Source: Protaetiibacter larvae (GTDB lineage: Bacteria > Actinomycetota > Actinomycetes > Actinomycetales > Microbacteriaceae). From it: DNA of 64,000 bases. Made by a program: the position numbers and the translations under genes. The notes below the pieces were generated by a model. It was given only the letters and a program-made list of their open reading frames with translations. It ran no database searches and had not been told where the DNA came from. The stretch lies in NCBI RefSeq assembly GCF_008365275.1, contig NZ_CP043504.1, positions 310,001-374,000 on the forward strand. Reading direction: 5' to 3'. Below are positions 58,214 to 64,000 of this stretch, in pieces. The number at the start of each line of letters is the position of its first letter. Position 1 is the stretch's first letter.

Positions 58214-58280
58214 GTCACAGTGTTACGCGACGCGGCGTCGCGGTTGACACACGGCGTCACACTGTCACAAACTGACACGC
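58214..58280 (+). promoter_or_regulatory. Promoter and dyad upstream of the Met/Cys-rich leader
   Basis: TTGACA (58244-58249) and CAAACT (58268-58273) are 18 bp apart and precede ATG 58281 by 7 bp. An imperfect inverted repeat, GTCACAGTGTTACGC (58214-58228) and GCGTCACACTGTCAC (58254-58268), surrounds the -35 box, and TGTCA-CAAAC-TGACA forms a second dyad over the -10. This is the best candidate operator on the right side of the window. Confidence 0.55.
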
Positions 58281-58382
58281 ATGACCGTTCTCGCACGCCC
58301 CACGACCTCCTTCGAGGCCTTCGGGACTGCCGACATGATGATGTCGGCGCGCTCGGTCATGTGTTGTCGAATGTGCGCCTAA
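58281..58382 (+). CDS. Small Met/Cys-rich leader peptide
   Basis: A 33-residue peptide starting MTVLARPTTSFEAFG and ending with a dense Met/Cys segment (six Met in all; Cys at 28, 29 and 32, in VMCCRMCA). It starts at the expected leaderless position after a TTGACA promoter, and the next gene, a winged-helix regulator, starts 144 bp downstream. It could be a leader peptide sensing sulfur amino acid supply, or a metal/redox-reactive peptide; both are guesses. It is too short to be excluded as chance. Confidence 0.45.
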   Translation: MTVLARPTTSFEAFGTADMMMSARSVMCCRMCA

Positions 58383-58526
58383 GACCGCCCCTCGCCTGAG
58401 TCAACGCCCGCAATGGTGAACTCCCCGACGTCCGGCTCGTCCAGCCCGGATGGCGTCTCCCGCCTCGACAGCTCCCGGCCCGCCGCTTCTGATGCGGCCG
58501 CCGACACCTCGCAAGGATTCGACGAC

Positions 58527-59255
58527 ATGTCTCTCGCCACTCTCGACACCCTCCGTCCCCCGGCCCGCCCCTACCCCGCCGCGCGCGCCGTCCCGCAGCC
58601 CACCGGGTCCGCAGCCGCCGATCGTCCCCGCATCCGCGCCGTGCCCGAGGGCACCGAGGCGCGCGGCTTCGCCCTCTACGTGGGCGTCGACGACCTCAAG
58701 GCCGCCGGGGCGGGCACCACGCTCCCCCAGATCGTCGAGGCGCTCAAGCAGCTCGTCGGCGAGCTCGTTCCCGGCGCCGAGACCTACGCCGCCGTCGCCC
58801 TCGCCCCGCAGGGCGCGGGCGGGCGCGACGTCGAGGTCGTGCGCCTCGCCCTGCAGGATCCGGCCGCGCTCGCCAAGCACCGCCAGGCGATCACCCCGGC
58901 CGAGCCGCCGGAGCCGAAGGGCGGTGTCGTCATCGACATCTCGCGCAAGCGCGTGCAGCTCGACGGCGAGACCGCGCCGCTCACCTACAAGGAGTTCGAG
59001 CTGTTGCAGTTCCTCGTGCTCCGCGAGGGCCGCACGATCGACCGCGCCGAGATCATCTCCACCCTGTGGGCCGACGGCACCGAGGAGGAGACCCCGAACG
59101 AGCGCACCATCGACGTGCACGTGCGGCGCCTGCGCTCGAAGCTCGGCGCCTACGAGGACATCGTGCGCACCGTGCGCGGCTCCGGGTACCGCTTCGACCG
59201 CCACGCGGATGTCACCATCCGCTGGGCGTCGACGCCGTCGCCCGACGTCTTCTAG
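58527..59255 (+). CDS. Winged-helix regulator with OmpR/PhoB-type DNA-binding domain
   Basis: A protein of about 242 residues. There is no receiver domain: residues 1-120 are a Pro/Ala-rich stretch followed by a small alpha/beta region (RGFALYVGVDDLKAAGAG), and residues 150-235 are the winged helix (TYKEFELLQFLVLREGRTIDRAEIISTLW and ERTIDVHVRRLRSKLGAYED, shown in parts). ATG 58527 is chosen because AAGGA precedes it; an in-frame ATG at 58413 also exists. It precedes the calpain-like gene by 108 bp and may control it. Confidence 0.85.
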   Translation: MSLATLDTLRPPARPYPAARAVPQPTGSAAADRPRIRAVPEGTEARGFALYVGVDDLKAAGAGTTLPQIVEALKQLVGELVPGAETYAAVALAPQGAGGRDVEVVRLALQDPAALAKHRQAITPAEPPEPKGGVVIDISRKRVQLDGETAPLTYKEFELLQFLVLREGRTIDRAEIISTLWADGTEEETPNERTIDVHVRRLRSKLGAYEDIVRTVRGSGYRFDRHADVTIRWASTPSPDVF

Positions 59256-59363
59256 CACCCCGAGGTATCAGGGCGCCCCGGGGCGCCTCCTCTCCTCTGC
59301 GCGTCATGCCCCTGCAGACGCGCCGGCGGCCGCCCACTCGGTCGTCGTCGTCGAGAGGAAGGC

Positions 59364-60968
59364 ATGCCCATGTCCACCACGACATCCGCGCGGCGCACGG
59401 CCTCGGCCCGCTCGCGCGCGAGTCACACGACGGCCGAGGCCGTCCGCCCGTCCGAGACGGCGGAGGCCGAGACCGACGCCGTCGCCCTCACGGGCGCCCC
59501 CAACCCCTACGCCCTCGCCTCGCTCGTCGCCGGCCGCCGCATCGACTGGGACAGCGCGAGCGACGCCCGCGGAATCCTCGAGGACGTCTTCGAGCTGCCC
59601 TACACCGAGATCATCGGCTCGGCGGATTCCCCGCTGTTCTACGGCAGCACGATCCGCGGCGGCCGCCCGGTGCGCAAGCGCCCCGCGGCTCCGCCTGCGA
59701 TCGGCACCGACGACACCGACGAGCAGGGGGATGCCGCCCCCGACGTCTCGCGCGCGAAGACCCTCGCCGACATCCTCGCCGCCCTCGGCCGCAAGAGCCC
59801 CGCCGATGTTCCCGTGCGCGGCGCGACCCTGACCCGCGACGGGGTGTTCGCCGAGCTCGGACGGCTCGACGAGATCGCCGCCCCCTACATCCACCTCTTC
59901 GATCCGCGCGTGCTCGACGTGCTGTTCCCGCTCGAGCCCGGCTACCACCCGCCGGGGTTCAGCTGGCAGGACACCGGCCGCTTCTACAACGAGACGACCG
60001 AGTTCTTCGACCCGGTGCAGGGTCAGGTGGGCGACTGCTACTTCATCGCCGCGATGGCGTCGGTCGCGTGGGCGAAGCCGTTCACGATCGCCGACCGGAC
60101 CCGCGCCACGGCCACCGCCCAGGACTCCTTCACCCATCAGGTGAGCTTCTACGGCGGCAACGGCGGGTACGGCAGCGGCGGCTGGACGACGGTGGAGGTC
60201 TCCGACCGGGTGCTCGTGGCATCCGGCGGCAGCACCTCGCACTACGCCCACTCCGCGGAGACGGGCGAGATCTGGCCGGCGGTGTACGAGAAGGCGTTCG
60301 CGAAGTGGCGGTTCGGCACGAACGACGACTTCCCCAACATCCCCAACCTGGCGTGGGGCAACACCGTCGCGGCGACCGTGTCGCTGACGGGCGGGCACGG
60401 CTACGGTCACGACCACGGTTCCCTCACGGACGCCCAGCTGCTCACCCTCGTGAAGTCGCACAGCTCGGGTGGTCGCACGACGACCCCCATGGTGGCCTGG
60501 TCGCACGGCGCCGGCTCCGACCAGGCGACGCGCGCCGCAAACGAGGCGGGTGTCGTGGCCTCGCACGCCTACTCGGTGCTCGGCTGGATGCGGCGCTACG
60601 AGTGGGTGCCGCGGCTGCGCCTCGAGGTGGAGCTCCCGCGGATCATCCCCGAGTGGCGCGTTCCCGGTCCGGACCCGGCGATCCTGCGCGACCTCGTCGC
60701 GGGCACCACCATCAACGAGCTCACCCACGCGCGGCTGGATCTGCCCACCGAGATCTTCCAGCGCTACGAGCTGCGGCCCGTCGACTACATCGTCGCCCGC
60801 AACCCGTGGGGGTCCACGCCCGGCACCGGGCCGTCGACCACCGCGGGCGACTACCGGGCGCGCGACGTGAGCTGGTGGCGCGATGTGCCGCTCGGCGCGA
60901 AGGGCGTGTTCGCGATGGAGGTGGGCGCGTTCCGCCGCTACTTCGCGGGCACCGGCGGCGCCGATTGA
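59364..60968 (+). CDS. Calpain-like (C2 family) cysteine protease
   Basis: A 534-residue protein. The catalytic triad is intact: Cys225 in GQVGDCYFIAAMASVAW, His401 in ASHAYSVLGW and Asn480 in VARNPWGST. Calpains in bacteria are uncommon and usually lack the EF-hand domains of animal forms; here too only the core is visible, after about 190 residues of unassigned N-terminus with low-complexity start. No signal peptide is obvious. AGAGGAAGG precedes ATG 59364. The substrate is unknown. Confidence 0.9.
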   Translation: MPMSTTTSARRTASARSRASHTTAEAVRPSETAEAETDAVALTGAPNPYALASLVAGRRIDWDSASDARGILEDVFELPYTEIIGSADSPLFYGSTIRGGRPVRKRPAAPPAIGTDDTDEQGDAAPDVSRAKTLADILAALGRKSPADVPVRGATLTRDGVFAELGRLDEIAAPYIHLFDPRVLDVLFPLEPGYHPPGFSWQDTGRFYNETTEFFDPVQGQVGDCYFIAAMASVAWAKPFTIADRTRATATAQDSFTHQVSFYGGNGGYGSGGWTTVEVSDRVLVASGGSTSHYAHSAETGEIWPAVYEKAFAKWRFGTNDDFPNIPNLAWGNTVAATVSLTGGHGYGHDHGSLTDAQLLTLVKSHSSGGRTTTPMVAWSHGAGSDQATRAANEAGVVASHAYSVLGWMRRYEWVPRLRLEVELPRIIPEWRVPGPDPAILRDLVAGTTINELTHARLDLPTEIFQRYELRPVDYIVARNPWGSTPGTGPSTTAGDYRARDVSWWRDVPLGAKGVFAMEVGAFRRYFAGTGGAD

Positions 60969-60976
60969 GACCGCGT

Positions 60977-61012
60977 CCCGGCGCCGGTGCTCCCCCCACC
61001 GCCGGCGCCGGG
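60977..61012 (+). terminator. GC-rich hairpin after the calpain gene
   Basis: CCCGGCGCCGG (60977-60987) pairs with CCGGCGCCGGG (61002-61012) with a 14-base loop, starting 9 bp after the stop. No U-tract. Confidence 0.6.
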
Positions 61013-61071
61013 GCGCAACCTCGCCCTGACTCGAGGGGCCCAGAAGGCCTCAGGGCAAACTCGCAGAAAAA

Positions 61072-61272
61072 TAACGAACTGGTAACTAGACAGCGTTACC
61101 GTTCCGTTATACATTCATAGAGCTTCAACCGTTTGCTGTGGCGGGGGAAGCGGAATGTGATTGCAGGACACTCTTGGTGCAAGGGAGAGGGTCGGCCGCT
61201 CGCCTCTGCGGCCGACCCTCAATCACGTCCGGGGCGGTCGACGCGTGGGAGCGCGAACGCCCCGGACGTGAT
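61072..61272 (+). ncRNA. Candidate short transcript with operator-like dyad and two hairpins
   Basis: The 344-bp gap between the calpain and MarR genes is not empty. TAACGAACTGGTAAC (61072-61086) and GTTACCGTTCCGTTA (61095-61109) form a 15-bp imperfect inverted repeat in AT-rich sequence; TTATAC at 61107-61112 could be a -10. About 75 bp on come a perfect 13-bp hairpin (61187-61220) and a perfect 15-bp hairpin (61222-61272). A short RNA ending in the hairpins is plausible. No promoter -35 or conserved RNA family was recognised. Confidence 0.3.
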
Positions 61273-61312
61273 GGGTTCTCGCACTCCCCCGGGTTCTCTC
61301 TAGAGTGAACCC

Positions 61313-61753
61313 GTGACCGACCGCGCCGACGCCATCAACACCTGGGAGTCGCTCTACCGCGCCCAGGTCGCCGTGCTGCGACAACTGCTCGCCGAGTTCC
61401 CCGACGACGAGGTCTCGTTCACCGAGTACGACGTGCTCTTCAACCTCTACCGCGAGCCCGGGCGCGCGCTGCGCATCCGCGACCTCAACAAGCACCTGCT
61501 GCTCACCCAGCCGAGCGTGAGCCGCCTCCTCGACCGGCTGGTCGCGCGCGGGCTCGTCGAGAAGAGCCCCGACCCGAGCGACGCCCGCGGCACCAATGTG
61601 ACGCTCACCGAACGCGGAGCGGAGGTCTTCCGCCGGGTGGGCGCCCAGCACGGCCGATCCATCGTGGCGCGGATGTCGGTGCTGAGCCGCGAGGAGCAGG
61701 CGCGCCTCGCCGAGCTCACCGAGAAGCTGCGCGCGGGCGCGATCCCGAACTAG
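61313..61753 (+). CDS. MarR-family transcriptional regulator
   Basis: A 146-residue winged HTH protein: SFTEYDVLFNLYREPGRALR, LNKHLLLTQPSVSRLLDRLV and VEKSPDPSDARGTNVTLTERG are the family strands and wing, with a helical C-terminus for dimerisation. TAGAGT 6 bp before GTG 61313 gives a leaderless start. It overlaps the convergent psuK-like gene stop by 4 bp. Its target may be the nearby dyad or the pseudouridine operon. Confidence 0.9.
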   Translation: MTDRADAINTWESLYRAQVAVLRQLLAEFPDDEVSFTEYDVLFNLYREPGRALRIRDLNKHLLLTQPSVSRLLDRLVARGLVEKSPDPSDARGTNVTLTERGAEVFRRVGAQHGRSIVARMSVLSREEQARLAELTEKLRAGAIPN

Positions 61754-62637
61754 ATCGGGGGGCGGCCGCCGATGAGCATCACGGCGCGCGCCGCCACGAG
61801 CACGCCGGCCCGACTCGCTGCGATCGGATCGCCCGAGCGCACCCAGTGCTCCAGGAAGCCCGCCGTGAAGGCGTCGCCCGCGCCCGTGGGGTCGACCGAC
61901 CGCACGGCCGGCGCCGGCACGAGAACCGGATCCGCACCACGGGCCGAAACGAGCACCCCCTCCGAGGCGAGGGTCATGGCGACGATCGGGAAGTCCACCG
62001 TGAGGGCGCGCACCGCCGCCACGGCATCCTCCAGGCCGGTCAGCAGCCGCGCCTCCGCGAGGTTCGGGAACAGCAGCGTGGTGCCGGCGATCGCGCCCAG
62101 GAACGCGTCGACGCCGAAGTCGCTGAGGTACCCGACGGAGGCCGGGTTGACCGACACCGGGACGCCGGCCTCCGCGGCGCGATCGAGCAGCGCCCGCGCC
62201 CCACGCGCGCCGAAGCCGTCGAGGATGCTGTAGCCGCTCACGTGCAGCACGGCCGCCGCCGCAAGCAACTCGTCGGTGACCGTCTCCACCCGGAGCGCCG
62301 CGTTCGCCCCGCGCTCGGTGAGCATCGAGCGCTGCTCGCCCTCGACCACGATCACGATCGTTCCGGTGGGGATGCCGTGCTCGCGCTGCAGATGCGGCAC
62401 CACCCCGACCTCGCGGAACTCGCGCTCGTGGGCGTCGGCGTCCGCCGATCCGACCGCACCCACGAAATCCACGGGCGCGTCGAGCGAACCCAGCCAGGCG
62501 GCCGTGTTGGCGGCCGACCCGCCGGAGCGCGGGCGGATGCTCGCGGGGGTGTCGGTGTCGGGTCGCTGCGGGATGCGCGGCACGGCGACGATGTCGTTGA
62601 TGACGTCGCCGACCACGACGATCCGCTCGCCCGTCAT
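61750..62637 (-). CDS. PfkB-family kinase, probable pseudouridine kinase
   Basis: A 295-residue ribokinase-fold enzyme: GGSAANTAAWLGSL near the start and DPTGAGDAFTAGFLEHW, with the catalytic Asp, near the end. The neighbour upstream is psuG, whose product cleaves pseudouridine 5'-phosphate, so this kinase most likely phosphorylates pseudouridine. The ATG overlaps the psuG stop by 4 bp (ATGA). Confidence 0.85.
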   Translation of the reverse strand: MTGERIVVVGDVINDIVAVPRIPQRPDTDTPASIRPRSGGSAANTAAWLGSLDAPVDFVGAVGSADADAHEREFREVGVVPHLQREHGIPTGTIVIVVEGEQRSMLTERGANAALRVETVTDELLAAAAVLHVSGYSILDGFGARGARALLDRAAEAGVPVSVNPASVGYLSDFGVDAFLGAIAGTTLLFPNLAEARLLTGLEDAVAAVRALTVDFPIVAMTLASEGVLVSARGADPVLVPAPAVRSVDPTGAGDAFTAGFLEHWVRSGDPIAASRAGVLVAARAVMLIGGRPPI

Positions 62638-63551
62638 CGACGCGCGCCGAGCCGAGACCACGCGGTCGCCACCTCGGCGGCGACGCGCACGTTGTTGCGC
62701 GCCAGGTCGAGGTTGACCTCGAGGCTCTTCCCGCCGGAGGCCTCGACGATGTAGCCGAGCAGGAACGGGGTGACCGCCTTGCCGCGCACCTCGGCCGCCT
62801 CGGCCGCGGCGAATGCCGTCGCGAGCACCCGGTCGTGCTCGGCGGGATCCCACTGCTGCGCGAGCGGGATGGGGTTCGCGAGCACGATGCCGCTCGTCGA
62901 GCCGAGGGCGTCGCGCGCCGCCATCACGGCCGCGACCTCCTCCGCGGTGTCGACCTTCCAGTCGAGCTGATAGCCGGACTCGCGCAGCCAGAACGCGGGG
63001 AACGCGGTCGTGCCGAATCCGATGACGGGCACCGAGAGCGTCTCCAGCCGCTCGAGCGTCGCCGGGATGTCGAGCACGCTCTTCACGCCCGCACTGACCA
63101 CCGTGACCGGGCTCGTGGCGAGCGTGGTGAGGTCCGCCGACTCGTCGAAGGTCTCCGAGGCGCCACGGTGCACCCCGCCCAGGCCGCCCGTCGCGAACAC
63201 GCGGACGCCGGCGAGCGCGGCCAGGTGCGCCGTCGCGGCGACCGTGGTGGCCCCCGAGCGACCGAGGGCGGCGAGGATCGGCAGGTCGCGCACCGAGGCC
63301 TTCGCGAGGTCCTCTTCGGCGATCCGGCGCACGCCCTCCGCGTCCAGCCCCACCTGCGGCACCCCGTCGAGCACCGCGATCGTCGCGGGCGTCACCCCGC
63401 GCTCGCGCAGGATCCCCTCGAACTCTCGAGCCGCCTCGTGGTTGCGGGGGCGCGGCAGGCCGTGGCTGATGATGGTCGACTCGAGGGCGACCACCGGGCG
63501 GCCCGCGGCGAGCGCGTCGGCGACCTCGGCGGAGACGTGGAAGGCGGTCAT
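62634..63551 (-). CDS. psuG: Pseudouridine-5'-phosphate glycosidase
   Basis: Breaks the C-C glycosidic bond of pseudouridine 5'-phosphate to uracil and ribose 5-phosphate. The 305-residue protein has VVALESTIISHGLPRPRN, TVAATAHLAALAGVRVFATG, GGVHRGA and VVSAGVKSVLDIPATLE, where the Lys is catalytic, as in the IdgA/PsuG family. With the kinase it forms a pseudouridine catabolism operon; upp nearby could recycle the uracil. It overlaps the upstream FAD oxidase gene by 4 bp. Confidence 0.93.
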   Translation of the reverse strand: MTAFHVSAEVADALAAGRPVVALESTIISHGLPRPRNHEAAREFEGILRERGVTPATIAVLDGVPQVGLDAEGVRRIAEEDLAKASVRDLPILAALGRSGATTVAATAHLAALAGVRVFATGGLGGVHRGASETFDESADLTTLATSPVTVVSAGVKSVLDIPATLERLETLSVPVIGFGTTAFPAFWLRESGYQLDWKVDTAEEVAAVMAARDALGSTSGIVLANPIPLAQQWDPAEHDRVLATAFAAAEAAEVRGKAVTPFLLGYIVEASGGKSLEVNLDLARNNVRVAAEVATAWSRLGARR

Positions 63552-64000
63552 CCCTCCACTCTCACCTCGACGCCGGGCAGGATCTTGCCGGGGTTGAAGT
63601 TCTCGCCCGGGTCGGCGGAGGCGAAGAGCCCGCGCAGCACCGCCACGCCCTCCCGCGAGATGTCCTGCTCGAGCCACGGCGAATGCTCGACGCCCACGCC
63701 GTGATGGTGCGAGATCGTGGCGCCGTTGTCGACGAAGGCCTGCTGGATGGCCGACTTCACGAGGTCGTACTCACGCAGCGGCTCGTCGCCGAACACGAAG
63801 GCGAAGGTGAAGTAGAGGCACGCCCCCGAGTGGTACGAGTGCGAGAGGTGGCACATGATCCAGCCCTTGATGCCGAGCTCGGCATATGCACCGTTCGCGG
63901 CCGCGATCGTCGCGTCGTAGACCTGGGCGAGCTTGGACCACGGGGCGGCCGTCTCGGAGACGTCGCCCGCGGCACCCCGGTCGAGCAGGAAGTCGCGCAG
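63548..64000 (-). CDS. FAD-linked oxidase, C-terminal part
   Basis: The reading frame stays open to the window edge, so the N-terminus is missing; 150 residues are visible. MCHLSHSYHSGACLYFTFAF and ISHHHGVGVEHSPWL match the C-terminal cap of VAO-type FAD oxidases, closest in style to alkyldihydroxyacetonephosphate synthase and glycolate oxidase-like proteins. It overlaps psuG by 4 bp and so is in one operon with pseudouridine breakdown. The link between the functions is not obvious. Confidence 0.85.
   Translation of the reverse strand: MRDFLLDRGAAGDVSETAAPWSKLAQVYDATIAAANGAYAELGIKGWIMCHLSHSYHSGACLYFTFAFVFGDEPLREYDLVKSAIQQAFVDNGATISHHHGVGVEHSPWLEQDISREGVAVLRGLFASADPGENFNPGKILPGVEVRVEG

Noticed and set aside
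61158-61302. Small GTG-started reading frame after the TTATAC box
   Set aside because: It would run through both strong hairpins and has a low-complexity product; a non-coding transcript is the simpler reading.

Overview
The window is very GC-rich, has almost no space between genes, and many genes start with GTG directly behind a TANNNT -10 box, which suggests leaderless mRNAs. Together with a menaquinone pathway, a ResB/CcsB-type cytochrome c assembly operon and a bS22-like mini ribosomal protein gene, this points to an actinobacterium, most likely a Microbacteriaceae-type chromosome. That assignment is inferred from gene content and is not proven.

Positions 1 to about 11123 are one end of an integrated mobile element sitting against the 3' end of a tRNA-Tyr gene (minus strand, 11123-11204). 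Its outer part carries a restriction-modification cargo: the C-terminal part of a probable endonuclease, a C5-cytosine methyltransferase and a Vsr repair nuclease. Inward lie a ribbon-helix-helix regulator, small unknown proteins, an excisionase-like protein, a primase-helicase fusion, a phage-type zinc-knuckle protein, a small serine recombinase and a tyrosine integrase. No capsid, terminase, FtsK/TraB or relaxase gene is visible in this part, so it resembles a phage satellite or a small integrative element. The other end lies outside the window.

From 11314 the sequence is chromosomal: a transglycosylase, yajQ, then a four-gene cassette (ECF sigma factor, small protein, subtilisin-like protease with a PYHSTN repeat, TPR-CHAT caspase-like protease) that looks like a regulated proteolytic or conflict system. 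Cardiolipin synthase, a lipoprotein and fprA follow.

From 22463 to 33893 is a split menaquinone cluster (prenyl synthase, menG, menF, menD, menA, menE, menB, menC) with PPK2 and small membrane proteins, then a large secreted lamin-tail protein, and the cytochrome c assembly operon (ccsB, resB, ccdA, tlpA) with a phosphatase. An LLM/FAD fusion oxidoreductase with a divergent HxlR regulator, a kinase-like phosphotransferase and an archaeal-type AspRS come next.

The right part holds a conserved housekeeping stretch (glutaredoxin-like, HAD phosphatase, bS22, HTH protein, proC), a TrkH/TrkA potassium system, a CDF transporter, tadA and upp back to back, a Met/Cys-rich leader peptide ahead of a winged-helix regulator and a calpain-like protease, MarR, and a pseudouridine catabolism operon that runs off the right edge.

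Between genes the chromosome carries several palindromic repeat families. The most striking has 14-bp units on a 22-bp period arranged in inverted arms (26487-26614 and 45145-45294). A second is a 58-60 bp palindrome just after stop codons (12602 and 30056).
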